This document shows, piece by piece, positions 1 to 7,037 of a DNA stretch of 8,710 nucleotides. The translations under genes were made by a program, and so were the position numbers. The stretch is from positions 1 through 8,710 of the forward strand of contig CAZMTB010000040.1 in the NCBI GenBank assembly GCA_964569095.1. Direction: 5' to 3'. Numbering within the stretch: position 1 is the stretch's first letter; every line of letters starts with the position of its first letter. Below the pieces are notes generated by a model. The model did not search any database. It saw only the letters and a program-made list of their open reading frames with translations, and was not told where the DNA came from. The stretch comes from JALWSI01 sp964569095 [NCBI: uncultured Aquificales bacterium]. Its GTDB lineage: Bacteria > Thermosulfidibacterota > Thermosulfidibacteria > Thermosulfidibacterales.

Positions 1-380
1 GTGATGGAGATGGAGGAGGTGTTGCTGGCAAGGATAACCTCTGGTGCCATGAGGTTGTCGAGCTCTTTGAATATCTCTTCCTTGATGCCAACGTTCTCCG
101 TGGCGGCCTCTACCACGAAGTCAACGTCTTTCAGGTCTTCCAGTTTCTCGGTTAGCTGGATCCGGTTGAGGATCTCCTCTTTTCCCTGGACGGTCAGCTT
201 CTCCTTCTTGACCAGCCTGTCCAGGTTCTTGCTGATGGTGTTCAACCCCTTCTGGGCGAACTCCATGGAGATGTCCCTCATCACCACCTGGTATCCCGCC
301 ATGGCGCACACCTGGGCAATCCCGTTGCCCATGGTGCCTGCTCCTACCACGCCTATCTTCTTGATCTCCTCCAGTTTCAT
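1..380 (-). CDS. hbd: 3-hydroxybutyryl-CoA / 3-hydroxyacyl-CoA dehydrogenase, N-terminal part (cut by window edge)
   Basis: This is the first 126 codons of an NAD-dependent 3-hydroxyacyl-CoA dehydrogenase, which interconverts acetoacetyl-CoA and 3-hydroxybutyryl-CoA in the cytoplasm. The N terminus forms a Rossmann fold with the dinucleotide-binding loop GAGTMG at about residues 13-18. Later come VVEAATEN and, just before the edge, SNTSSISI. This matches the family's conserved SNTSS segment, which carries the active-site serine. The catalytic His-Glu pair and the C-terminal domain lie outside the window. The ATG at 380-378 is preceded by AGGAGG (388-393) with a 7-base spacer, so the start is well supported. 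It lies 21 bases downstream of the thiolase stop, with which it should be cotranscribed; the two catalyse consecutive steps. The family is clear. Whether the preferred substrate is C4 or longer cannot be judged from this part. Confidence 0.93.
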   Translation of the reverse strand, partial: MKLEEIKKIGVVGAGTMGNGIAQVCAMAGYQVVMRDISMEFAQKGLNTISKNLDRLVKKEKLTVQGKEEILNRIQLTEKLEDLKDVDFVVEAATENVGIKEEIFKELDNLMAPEVILASNTSSISI

Positions 381-401
381 CTTCCCACCTCCTCGTTCTG
401 A

Positions 402-1583
402 CTACACGGTTTCTACGATCATGCTAACGGCACCGCCGCCTCCCAGGCAGATGGTGGCCAGTCCCCTCTTGAGGCCGCGCCTTCTAAGCTCGTGGATGAG
501 AGTGACCAGGATACGGCAGCCACTGGCCCCTATGGGATGACCCAGGGATACGGCTCCACCGTTGACGTTGAACTTCTCGTGGGGGATGTTGAGGGCCTTC
601 TTAACCGCGCAGGACGCCGCTGCAAATGCCTCGTTGTGCTCCACCAGGTCTATGTCGTCCACGGTAAGCCCTGTCTTCTCCAGAAGGGCCTTCACTCCCG
701 GAATGGGGGCCTCCATCACCCACTTGGGCTCTACGTGCCAGTAGTTGTAGGCCACTATTTTGGCCAAGGGGTTAAGCCCCTTCTTCTCTGCGGCCTTGGC
801 AGAGGCGATAACCACTGCTGCGGCACCGTCGCTTATCTGTGAGGCGTTGCCTGCAGTCACCCTGCCGTCTTTCTTGATGGCTGGCCTCAGCTTGGCCAGC
901 TTCTCCATGGTGGTCTCCTTGGGTCCCTCGTCTGCCTCTATCACTATGGGATCGCCCTTTCGCTGGGGTACCTCGACGGGTATGATCTCGTTCTTGAAGA
1001 AGCCCTTCCTGGTAGCCTCTATGGCCCTTCGGTTGCTCTCCAGAGCGAAGGCGTCCATCTCTTCCCTTGAGACGTCGTACTTCTCGGCAATGAGCTCTCC
1101 CGTCATGAGCATGTGGAAGTCCTCGTAGGGATCCCAGAGGCCGTCGAAGACCATCATGTCGACGATCTTGCCGTCTCCCATGCGGTATCCCGTGCGGGCC
1201 TTCGGGAGGAAGTAGGGACAGAGGCTCATGCTCTCCATTCCACCTGCGATGATGAAGTCGGTCTCTCCAAGCTTGATGGAGTTTGCTCCTACGGTTATTG
1301 CCTTCAAACCGGAACCGCAGACCTTGTTCACTGTGAGAGCATTCACATGGTCGGGAATCCCCGCGTACCTCATGGCCTGGCGGGCAGGGGCCTGTCCTAC
1401 CCCTCCCTGCAGCACCTGTCCCATTATGCACTCACCGAACTCTCCGGGTTCTATTCCCGACCTTGCCACGGCCTCTTTCACGGCTATTGCTCCCAGCTTT
1501 GTTGCTGGTATGGAGCTTAAGCCTCCCTGGAACCTTCCAATAGGGGTTCTAACTGCGCTGAGGATAACGACCTCGTCACTCAT
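402..1583 (-). CDS. atoB: Acetyl-CoA C-acetyltransferase (thiolase)
   Basis: This is a full-length thiolase (393 aa) that condenses two acetyl-CoA to acetoacetyl-CoA, or runs the reverse cleavage. Catalytic features are all present: the nucleophilic Cys89 in NKVCGSG, Asn317 in HNEAFAA, His349 in GHPIGASG, and Cys379 in CLGGGG. Length and spacing match biosynthetic or acetoacetyl-CoA thiolases of the Zoogloea PhaA / Clostridium ThlA type. Two start codons lie side by side, TTG at 1586-1584 and ATG at 1583-1581. AAAGGAGG at 1591-1598 is 7 bases from the ATG, which I choose. That ATG shares its A with the stop of the upstream regulator gene (TGATG), a classic translational-coupling arrangement. 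The dehydrogenase for the next step follows 21 bases downstream. Whether the pathway is fermentative, beta-oxidative or polyhydroxyalkanoate-related cannot be decided here; the symbol is by function. Confidence 0.95.
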   Translation of the reverse strand: MSDEVVILSAVRTPIGRFQGGLSSIPATKLGAIAVKEAVARSGIEPGEFGECIMGQVLQGGVGQAPARQAMRYAGIPDHVNALTVNKVCGSGLKAITVGANSIKLGETDFIIAGGMESMSLCPYFLPKARTGYRMGDGKIVDMMVFDGLWDPYEDFHMLMTGELIAEKYDVSREEMDAFALESNRRAIEATRKGFFKNEIIPVEVPQRKGDPIVIEADEGPKETTMEKLAKLRPAIKKDGRVTAGNASQISDGAAAVVIASAKAAEKKGLNPLAKIVAYNYWHVEPKWVMEAPIPGVKALLEKTGLTVDDIDLVEHNEAFAAASCAVKKALNIPHEKFNVNGGAVSLGHPIGASGCRILVTLIHELRRRGLKRGLATICLGGGGAVSMIVETV

Positions 1584-2209
1584 CAATCTGCCTCCTTTGA
1601 AGTTTCTTTGCCGCTCTCTCTTCTGCCCCGGTAGATGACCACCAGGGCTGTGCTGCCTTCGTCCCCGTAAAGCTTGTGGGGAACCACCGACTCGAATAGT
1701 ATCGAGTCTCCCGGTTCCAGAACGAAGTGCTGGTCTCCGTACTCCATGTATACCTTGCCGCTGAGCACGTAGAGGAACTCCTCTCCCGTGTGGCTCATGG
1801 GCTCTTGCCCTTCCCTGTCTTCTTCACCCTTGAAGTGGATGATGAAGGGTTCCATCATCCTGTCGTCCTTGCCGAATCCCAGGGACTCGTAGGTTAGCAC
1901 CATCTGGGACTCTTTTCGGGTCATGAATCGCCCCTTCCCTTTGCGGACGATGAAGTAGTCTTCCCTGTTTATGGGGGTCTGCTGGAAGAAGTGTGCAAGG
2001 CGAATCTCCAAGGCGTTGGCTATGATCCACAAGGTGGATATGGGGGGGGATACCACGTTGTTCTCTATTTGAGAGAGCAACGCGGTGGAGAAGCCCGTTT
2101 TTTGTGCAAGTTCTTTAAGGGTGTATCCCTTCTCTTTTCTTATCTTCCTTATCTCTCCGCCGATGTTTAGTGCCTCGATGAGGGTCTTCCGGTCTTTCTG
2201 TGAGGTCAT
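1583..2209 (-). CDS. XRE-family transcriptional regulator with C-terminal cupin domain
   Basis: This 208-aa protein has an N-terminal XRE/Cro-type helix-turn-helix at about residues 17-75 (core KELAQKTGFSTALLSQIENN) and a C-terminal cupin_2 domain at about residues 130-195. Cupin motif 1 is represented by H140, E143/E144 and G151. Motif 2 is LEPGD (164-168) with H178. One of the usual metal-binding histidines is not obvious, so metal binding is uncertain. HTH-cupin regulators usually sense a small ligand through the cupin and control an adjacent metabolic operon. The gene heads the thiolase-dehydrogenase operon and its stop overlaps the thiolase start, so control of that operon and of itself is the natural inference. 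The start is ATG 2209-2207 with AGGAGGGAGG just upstream. An unbroken run of eight C on the coding strand (2042-2049) lies at the end of the HTH. The ligand is unknown. Confidence 0.92.
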   Translation of the reverse strand: MTSQKDRKTLIEALNIGGEIRKIRKEKGYTLKELAQKTGFSTALLSQIENNVVSPPISTLWIIANALEIRLAHFFQQTPINREDYFIVRKGKGRFMTRKESQMVLTYESLGFGKDDRMMEPFIIHFKGEEDREGQEPMSHTGEEFLYVLSGKVYMEYGDQHFVLEPGDSILFESVVPHKLYGDEGSTALVVIYRGRRESGKETSKEAD

Positions 2210-2238
2210 GCCTCCCTCCTATCCTCAAAACCAATGTG

Positions 2239-2255
2239 CCCTGTTTTTACCAGGG
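2239..2255. promoter_or_regulatory. Inverted repeat CCCTG-N7-CAGGG, candidate operator
   Basis: A perfect 5-bp inverted repeat, CCCTG (2239-2243) and CAGGG (2251-2255), is separated by 7 bases. The 17-bp element encloses the predicted -10 box of the minus-strand operon. XRE-type repressors bind short dyads of this size as dimers, so the site suggests that the XRE-cupin protein represses its own promoter. The regulator-site link is an inference, and a 5-bp dyad can occur by chance. Confidence 0.4.
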
Positions 2256-2272
2256 ATTGTGTTTGGCGTCAA
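2244..2272 (-). promoter_or_regulatory. Predicted sigma-70-type promoter of the regulator-thiolase-dehydrogenase operon
   Basis: On the minus strand, TTGACG (2272-2267) is followed after exactly 17 bases by TAAAAA (2249-2244). That is 5/6 and 4/6 matches to the housekeeping -35 and -10 consensus. Transcription would begin near 2237, giving a leader of about 28 bases that carries the AGGAGGGAGG ribosome-binding site before the regulator ATG. No better-spaced pair was found upstream of this gene. The call rests on consensus matching only. Confidence 0.55.
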
Positions 2273-2427
2273 GAAAAGATGTTTAGTTTTATCAAAAAAT
2301 CTTCGAATCCTTCTTATTCCCACGATGTCAAGCCACGGTCAAGTGTATGTGAATGTAGGCGACTATCTTCACTTCATCACTCGCCTGTGATTTGACAATC
2401 AGAGGGGTGGAGGTGTATGAGGAGAGC

Positions 2428-3096
2428 ATGCCTGAGAGGAGACGGCTATTCTTGGGGCTCGACTGTTCCTCTCCCTGGGGGAGTGTTGCCCTTTTCGACG
2501 GAACCAAGGTGTTGGGCTCGGTCTGCGTGGAGGGAAGCAGGGAGCATCCCTTTCAGCCCGTTTATTGGATAGAGAGACTCCTCTCGTCGCTGAATGCCAC
2601 CGTTGATCAGCTGGGGGGTGTTGGCGTCACCTTGGGGCCAGGGGTGTTTACCGGGCTGAGGGTTGCGCTCTCGGTTGCGAAGGGACTTGCCTTCTCTATG
2701 GATCTGCCCCTCTACACCTTGACCTCTCTCGAGTCTATTGCCCTCTGTGTTACCTCGGATAGCCTCCTCTGTCCCGTCCTGGACGCACGGAGGGGAGAGT
2801 TCTACGCGGCCATCTACAGGTGGATGAATGGTGAGTTGGAGCCTGTAACCGATGTCATGCTACTCTCAAAGGATCAGCTCTGCAGGATGGAGGGAAAGGT
2901 TCTATTTGTGGGACCGGGACTCTCCGCTGCGGGGGTGAAGGGGATGGACCTGCCCATGCCCACGGCCGCGGCGGTTGCCAGGTTTGCCTGGGCGAGGAGC
3001 GTCGAGGGGGTTGAGCCGAAGGATCTGGCGGGGGTTGTTCCTTTGTACGTGCGCCTCTCCGACGCGGAGGCCAGCAGGGGGATAAGGGTGGTATGA
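2428..3096 (+). CDS. tsaB: tRNA t6A37 threonylcarbamoyltransferase complex subunit TsaB
   Basis: TsaB is the dimerisation partner of TsaD in the bacterial complex that puts threonylcarbamoyl on A37 of ANN-decoding tRNAs. It has an ASKHA (actin-like) fold without catalysis of its own. Visible marks are the opening LFLGLDCSS, the loop GPGVFTGLR at residues 70-78, LDARRGEFYAA at 119-129 and the closing VPLYVRLSDAE. The length (222 aa) is normal for the family. I choose ATG 2428 because the first beta strand then begins at residue 7, as usual. In-frame TTG 2392, GTG 2407 and GTG 2413 would add up to 12 residues. GAGGAG lies only 3 bases before the ATG, and a better SD (GGAGGTG, 2409-2415) is rather far, so the start is not certain. 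The stop overlaps the rimI start by 4 bases (ATGA). TsaD, TsaC and TsaE are not in the window. Confidence 0.93.
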   Translation: MPERRRLFLGLDCSSPWGSVALFDGTKVLGSVCVEGSREHPFQPVYWIERLLSSLNATVDQLGGVGVTLGPGVFTGLRVALSVAKGLAFSMDLPLYTLTSLESIALCVTSDSLLCPVLDARRGEFYAAIYRWMNGELEPVTDVMLLSKDQLCRMEGKVLFVGPGLSAAGVKGMDLPMPTAAAVARFAWARSVEGVEPKDLAGVVPLYVRLSDAEASRGIRVV

Positions 3097-3551
3097 GCAG
3101 GGTGGCCGTAGCAGAGGTGAGGGAGGTTGAGACTAAAGACCTTCCTCTGCTTGCCTCCATTCCCGGCGTGGAGAGGGGATGGGGAGTGGCATCGCTTACC
3201 AAGGAGTTTCTCACGCCCTCGTCGGTGTTTGGGGTGGTGGTTGTAGGGGGAGAGGCAGTGGGTTACGCCGTGCTTCAGGTAGCAGGTGATGAGGCCTATC
3301 TGAGCAACGTTGTGGTGCATCCCGACTTCAGGGGTATGGGCCTTGGCAGGTTGTTGCTCCAATGGGTGCTGGACCAGGGGATATCCAGGGGTGTGACCAG
3401 GGTTCTTCTGGAGGTGAGGGAGAGTAATGCCGTTGCCATTGGCCTCTATTCTTCGGCTGGGTTCAGGGAGGTTGGCAGGCGTCCCCGCATGTACTCAGAC
3501 GGGGAGACCGCCGTGGTTATGGAGAAGAGAATACCGGACTTTGACGGATGA
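3093..3551 (+). CDS. rimI: RimI-like GNAT N-acetyltransferase (ribosomal protein S18-alanine acetyltransferase family)
   Basis: This is a 152-aa GNAT-fold protein. The acetyl-CoA pyrophosphate-binding loop is RGMGLG at residues 80-85, after the beta strand [10 protein letters not shown]. The RimI signature follows: E107 in LEVRESN and Y119 in GLYSSAGF, 12 residues apart, the same spacing as E103 and Y115 of E. coli RimI (general base and acid). The C terminus, [15 protein letters not shown], matches the family's usual ending. RimI acetylates the N-terminal alanine of ribosomal protein S18 in E. coli; substrates in other phyla may be broader. Its ATG overlaps the tsaB stop as ATGA, so translation is probably coupled; tsaB-rimI adjacency is common in bacteria. 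The stop in turn lies at the start of the DUF465 gene. Confidence 0.92.
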   Translation: MSRVAVAEVREVETKDLPLLASIPGVERGWGVASLTKEFLTPSSVFGVVVVGGEAVGYAVLQVAGDEAYLSNVVVHPDFRGMGLGRLLLQWVLDQGISRGVTRVLLEVRESNAVAIGLYSSAGFREVGRRPRMYSDGETAVVMEKRIPDFDG

Positions 3552-3568
3552 AAGGAGAAGAGTTGGCC

Positions 3569-3808
3569 ATGACCGAGGAGGAGAAGAGGATAGTAGAAGC
3601 GTTGATGGAGAAGCACGAGGAGTTCAGAAAGCTCAAGGAGGAGCACGCGAAGCTGGAGGAGCAGCTGGAAGAGATATACTCATCCAAGAAGTACTTTGCC
3701 CCCGACGAGGAGGTAGAGGTTAAAACCATAAAGCGCAGAAAGCTGCAGCTGAAAGATCAGATGAACGTTATCATCAGCAAGGTTAAGAAGGGAGAGATAG
3801 AGCTTTAG
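3569..3808 (+). CDS. DUF465 / YdcH-like small coiled-coil protein
   Basis: This is a small, highly charged, mostly helical protein of 79 aa from ATG 3569. Two helices, about residues 3-37 ([20 protein letters not shown]) and 52-77 ([19 protein letters not shown]), flank the short linker [12 protein letters not shown]. This is the DUF465 (E. coli YdcH) pattern, whose hallmark is a KLxLKD segment in the second helix. The molecular function of the family is not known to me. An earlier in-frame ATG at 3548 would overlap the rimI stop by 4 bases and give 86 aa. It lacks a clear SD, whereas AAAGGAG (3551-3557) lies 11 bases before ATG 3569, so I prefer 3569 with moderate confidence. It is the last gene of the tsaB-rimI unit. 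No signal peptide or membrane segment is present. Confidence 0.82.
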   Translation: MTEEEKRIVEALMEKHEEFRKLKEEHAKLEEQLEEIYSSKKYFAPDEEVEVKTIKRRKLQLKDQMNVIISKVKKGEIEL

Positions 3809-3845
3809 CCTCTCCCGCTACCTTGAAGGGCAGCATCTTTTCCGG
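3809..3845. other. Short convergent intergenic gap
   Basis: Only 37 bases separate two converging operons. A weak dyad, GGGAGAG (3790-3796) with CTCTCCC (3810-3816), spans the DUF465 stop but has no T-run after it. On the opposite strand there is no stem followed by T residues either. Either termination here is Rho-dependent or the transcripts overlap. Confidence 0.5.
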
Positions 3846-4604
3846 TTAGAGGGCCTGGCTCACTGCCTTGAGCAGACCCTCGGTGGTGTACTCCTCCGCT
3901 ACCAGGTGGATGGGTACGCCCAGTTCCCTTGCCCTCTTCTCGGTGACCGGACCTATGCAGGCCACCACCTTGTTCTTGAAGGCCTCTTCTGCCTGTTCTC
4001 CCATTATCTCCACGAAGTTCGTCAAGGTGGAGGGGCTGGTGAAGGTGAGAACCTCTGAGTTCAGCACCTCTCTCTTCAGCTCGTCGGAGGGCGATGCCCT
4101 GACGGTGCGATAGACCGCCACCACGTCCACCTCTGCCCCTGCTTCCCTCAATCCTATGGGAAGGGTCTCTCTTGCCACCTCTGCCCTTGGCAACAGTATT
4201 CTCAGGCCATTGAGATCACCTTGGCTCTTGAGGGCTTCCAAGACGGACTCCGCAACGAACCTCTCTGGAACCACATCCACCTTCAGCCCCAGGTTGTTCA
4301 AGGCCTTCCCGGTGGCGGGACCGATGGAACAGAGCCTCTTCCGTCCCAGTTCTTCCAGGGGCACCTCCAGCTCTTTCATGCGCGAGGTGAAGAACCTAAC
4401 CCCGTTTACGCTGGTGAATATCACCCAGTGGTAGGAGTGGAGTCTGGCTATCGCCTTGTCAACAGGATCCCAGCTCTCCGGGGCCACGATCTCTATCGTG
4501 GGGAAGAGAACCGGCACTCCCCCTGCCTTTTTCACCAGCTCCACGGTTTCCAAGGCCTGGTCGGCGCTGCGGGTTATCACTATTCTCTTGCCCTGCAGGT
4601 TCAA
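3846..4604 (-). CDS. hemD: Uroporphyrinogen-III synthase
   Basis: HemD closes and rearranges hydroxymethylbilane to uroporphyrinogen III, the branch point to haem, sirohaem and cobalamin. The protein shows the two-lobed pattern: GKRIVITRS at the N terminus, FTSVNGV (63-69) in the first lobe, then LLPRAE, VYRTV (165-169), TFTSPST (188-194) and the late ACIGPVTEKRARELG. The length (252 aa) is typical. No ATG fits. TTG 4604-4602 lies one base after the lepB stop, has AGGAGG at 4615-4620 with a 10-base spacer, and gives the natural opening MNLQGKRIVITR. An upstream TTG at 4625-4623, with GGTGGAG before it, would add 7 residues and overlap lepB by 20 bases. It is the last gene of the minus-strand operon. 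No other tetrapyrrole gene (hemC, cobA, hemB) is adjacent in the window. Confidence 0.9.
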   Translation of the reverse strand: MNLQGKRIVITRSADQALETVELVKKAGGVPVLFPTIEIVAPESWDPVDKAIARLHSYHWVIFTSVNGVRFFTSRMKELEVPLEELGRKRLCSIGPATGKALNNLGLKVDVVPERFVAESVLEALKSQGDLNGLRILLPRAEVARETLPIGLREAGAEVDVVAVYRTVRASPSDELKREVLNSEVLTFTSPSTLTNFVEIMGEQAEEAFKNKVVACIGPVTEKRARELGVPIHLVAEEYTTEGLLKAVSQAL

Positions 4605-4605
4605 G

Positions 4606-5220
4606 CTAACGAACCCTCCTGCCAATGCGGCTCCACCGCACCCACTTCAGGGGATTCTTTCCGTGGGGATTCCACGAGAAGTAGATGATGAAGGCCTTGC
4701 CTATCAGTGCCTTTCTCCTTACGAATCCCCAGAACCTGCTGTCGTAGCTACTGTCCCGGTTGTCGCCCATCATGAAGTAGCTGTTGGGAGGTACCACCAC
4801 GGGACCAAAGTTGTCCCGGGGCTGGAATGCGGCGGGAAGGGTGCGGTTGTCCTCGTGTATGGCGTAGGGCTCTTTCAGGGGCTTGCCGTTGCGGTAGACC
4901 ACCTTGTCGCGAATCTCTATTCTGTCTCCTGGTGTTCCTATTATTCGCTTGATGTAGTCCTTCTTGGGATCCAGCGGAAACTTGAAGACCACCACGTCTC
5001 CGTGCTGGGGATCCTTGAAGTGGTATATAAACTTGTTGACCAGAATGTGATCTCCCACCAGCAGGGTGGGAATCATGGAGCCTGAGGGAATGCGGAAGGC
5101 CTGAACGATGAAGGTTCTCACCACCAGGGCTATGATCAGGGCAATAACTATGGACTTTGCGTAGTCTAAGAAGACCTCTTTGAAGGACGCTGCTTCTTGC
5201 ACCTCTTTTGGTGAACTCAT
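4606..5220 (-). CDS. lepB: Signal peptidase I
   Basis: This is a type I (Ser/Lys) leader peptidase that removes signal peptides from exported proteins at the outer face of the cytoplasmic membrane. The 204-aa chain has one N-terminal membrane segment at about residues 20-40. The nucleophile Ser48 is in PSGSMIPTL, the general-base Lys91 in [10 protein letters not shown], and the conserved box [15 protein letters not shown] follows. With a single membrane anchor and this length it resembles the shorter SipS-like enzymes rather than the two-anchor E. coli LepB. ATG 5220-5218 has AAGGAGG just upstream inside the end of lepA and overlaps the lepA stop as ATGA. The lepA-lepB pairing is widely conserved. 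hemD begins one base beyond the stop. Confidence 0.96.
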   Translation of the reverse strand: MSSPKEVQEAASFKEVFLDYAKSIVIALIIALVVRTFIVQAFRIPSGSMIPTLLVGDHILVNKFIYHFKDPQHGDVVVFKFPLDPKKDYIKRIIGTPGDRIEIRDKVVYRNGKPLKEPYAIHEDNRTLPAAFQPRDNFGPVVVPPNSYFMMGDNRDSSYDSRFWGFVRRKALIGKAFIIYFSWNPHGKNPLKWVRWSRIGRRVR

Positions 5221-7037
5221 CTCTCCTCCTTCAGTATCGAGAGAAACGCCTCTTGGGGCACCTCCACCCTGCCAATCTGTTTCATGCGCTTTTTGCCCTT
5301 CTTCTGCTTCTCAAGCAACTTGCGCTTGCGGGTGATGTCTCCGCCGTAGCACTTTGCGGTCACGTTCTTGCGCAGGGGCTTCACCGTCTCGCGGGCGATT
5401 ATCTTCCTTCCTATTGCGGCCTGGATTGCCACCTCGAATAGCTGGCGGGGTATCAGGTTTTTCAGCCTCTTTGCGAGTTCTCTTCCCCTTCTCTCTGCGT
5501 GGTCCCTGTGTACGATCACCGACAGGGCGTCAACCGGCTGGCCGTTTAGCAGGATGTCCAGCTTCACCATGTTGGCCGGGTGGTACCCTGCAAACTCGTA
5601 GTCCATGGAGGCGTATCCCCTACTGAGGGACTTCAGCTTGTCGTAGAACTCCACCAGGATCTCTGAGAGGGGAAGCCTGTAGGTGAGCATGACCCTGGTG
5701 GTGTCTATGTACTCCATTCCCTCTTGTATTCCCCGTCTCTCGGTGAAGAGTCCCATGAGGGGCCCTACGAACTCCGCGGGGGTGATCACCGTAACCTTCA
5801 CCATGGGCTCCTCGATGGTCTCTATCTCTTGAGGGAGGGGCATATCCGTGGGGTTGTCGATGTAGAGCACGGTGCCGTCGGTCTTCTTCACCCTGTAGAT
5901 GACCGTGGGGGAGGTGATTATCAGCTTTATCTCGAACTCGCGTTCCAGGCGTTCCTGTACTATCTCCATGTGGAGCATTCCGAGAAACCCGCACCTGAAG
6001 CCGAATCCCAGGGCCGCCGAGGTCTCGGGCTCGAAGGAGAAGGAGGCGTCGTTGAGGCTCAGTTTCTCCAGGGCGTCCTTTAGAAGCTCGTAGTCTGCCG
6101 CCTCTACCGGGTAGAGCCCTGCAAACACCATGGGTTTCATCTTGGTGAAGCCGGGGAAGGGCTCTCTGGTGGGGTTGTTTGCAAGGGTGATGGTGTCTCC
6201 CACCTGGGTGTCCCGCACCTGCTTGATTCCTGCAATCAGGTATCCCACCTCTCCTGCAGAGAGGCTTTCCACCCTCGCCATCTCGGGGGCAAACACGCCC
6301 ACTTCTTCCACGAGAAAGCGCTTCTTCGTTGACATCAGGAGTATCTCGTCTCCCGAGGTGACCCTACCGTCCATCACCCTTACCGTGGTCACCACTCCAC
6401 GGTAGTTGTCGAACCACGAGTCGAAGATCAGCGCCTTCAGCGGGGCTTCCGGGTCTCCCTTGGGGGGCGGTATCCTCTCCACTATGGCTGTGAGCACCTG
6501 GTCCACCCCTACTCCCGTCTTGGCGCTAACCAGTATGGCGTCTTGGGCATCTATGCCCAGAACCTGTTCTATCTCGTCCCTCACCCTATCCACGTCCGCG
6601 CTGGGCAGGTCTATCTTGTTGATCACGGGGATGATCTCCAGGTCGTGTTCCAGGGCCAAGTAGAGGTTGGCTATGGTCTGGGCCTCTACCCCTTGGCTCG
6701 CGTCAACTACCAGCAAGGCCCCCTCGCAAGAGGCGAGGCTGCGCGAGACCTCGTAGGTGAAGTCCACGTGCCCCGGGGTGTCTATCAGGTTCAACACGTA
6801 AAGCTCGTTATGGTACTGGTAGTTTATTCTTACGCTCTGGGCCTTTATCGTGATGCCCCGTTCCCGTTCCAGCTCCATCTTGTCCAGGTACTGCTCTCTC
6901 ATCTTAGAGCCTTGCACCGCTCCCGTGCGCTCGAGCAGCCTGTCTGCCAGCGTGGACTTGCCGTGGTCTATGTGCGCGATGATGGAGAAGTTGCGTATGT
7001 GACTGCGGTCCACCACCTTCACCTGTCTCTCTTTCAC
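5217..7037 (-). CDS. lepA: Elongation factor 4 (LepA), back-translocating ribosomal GTPase
   Basis: LepA/EF4 is a ribosome-associated translational GTPase. It was reported to back-translocate stalled ribosomes and has been linked to ribosome assembly and initiation. All G motifs are visible: G1 AHIDHGKST (21-29), G2 RGITI, G3 DTPGHVDF, G4 NKIDLPSAD and G5 SAKTGVG. EF-G-like domains follow. The LepA-specific C-terminal domain is marked by [19 protein letters not shown] and the basic tail [20 protein letters not shown]. At 606 aa it is full length. The start is GTG 7037-7035, overlapping the upstream stop as GTGA, with TGGAGG about 7 bases upstream. Its stop overlaps the lepB start as ATGA. Confidence 0.98.
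   Translation of the reverse strand: MKERQVKVVDRSHIRNFSIIAHIDHGKSTLADRLLERTGAVQGSKMREQYLDKMELERERGITIKAQSVRINYQYHNELYVLNLIDTPGHVDFTYEVSRSLASCEGALLVVDASQGVEAQTIANLYLALEHDLEIIPVINKIDLPSADVDRVRDEIEQVLGIDAQDAILVSAKTGVGVDQVLTAIVERIPPPKGDPEAPLKALIFDSWFDNYRGVVTTVRVMDGRVTSGDEILLMSTKKRFLVEEVGVFAPEMARVESLSAGEVGYLIAGIKQVRDTQVGDTITLANNPTREPFPGFTKMKPMVFAGLYPVEAADYELLKDALEKLSLNDASFSFEPETSAALGFGFRCGFLGMLHMEIVQERLEREFEIKLIITSPTVIYRVKKTDGTVLYIDNPTDMPLPQEIETIEEPMVKVTVITPAEFVGPLMGLFTERRGIQEGMEYIDTTRVMLTYRLPLSEILVEFYDKLKSLSRGYASMDYEFAGYHPANMVKLDILLNGQPVDALSVIVHRDHAERRGRELAKRLKNLIPRQLFEVAIQAAIGRKIIARETVKPLRKNVTAKCYGGDITRKRKLLEKQKKGKKRMKQIGRVEVPQEAFLSILKEER

Larger units (their letters stand above)
2210..2427. other. 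Divergent intergenic region between the regulator operon and tsaB
   Basis: This is the largest non-coding stretch in the window (about 218 bases) and is visibly more AT-rich than its flanks, particularly around 2270-2320. It holds the minus-strand promoter and dyad described separately. It also has two minus-strand TTGAC words 11 bases apart (2326-2342) and a plus-strand TTGACA (2392-2397) close to the tsaB start. No tRNA, small gene or riboswitch-like fold was recognised. Confidence 0.7.

Noticed and set aside
772-1431. Minus-strand 219-codon frame within the thiolase gene
   Set aside because: It is an alternative frame of a complete, well-conserved thiolase.
2417-2419. ATG right after GGAGGTG upstream of tsaB
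   Set aside because: It is out of frame with tsaB, leads to a short peptide with no recognisable features, and its SD spacing is too short.
3790-3816. Dyad GGGAGAG / CTCTCCC at the DUF465 stop
   Set aside because: The loop is 13 bases and no T-run follows; it is too weak to call an intrinsic terminator.
4456-5085. Plus-strand open frame of 209 codons across hemD and lepB
   Set aside because: It spans two real genes and their junction on the opposite strand and shows no domain.
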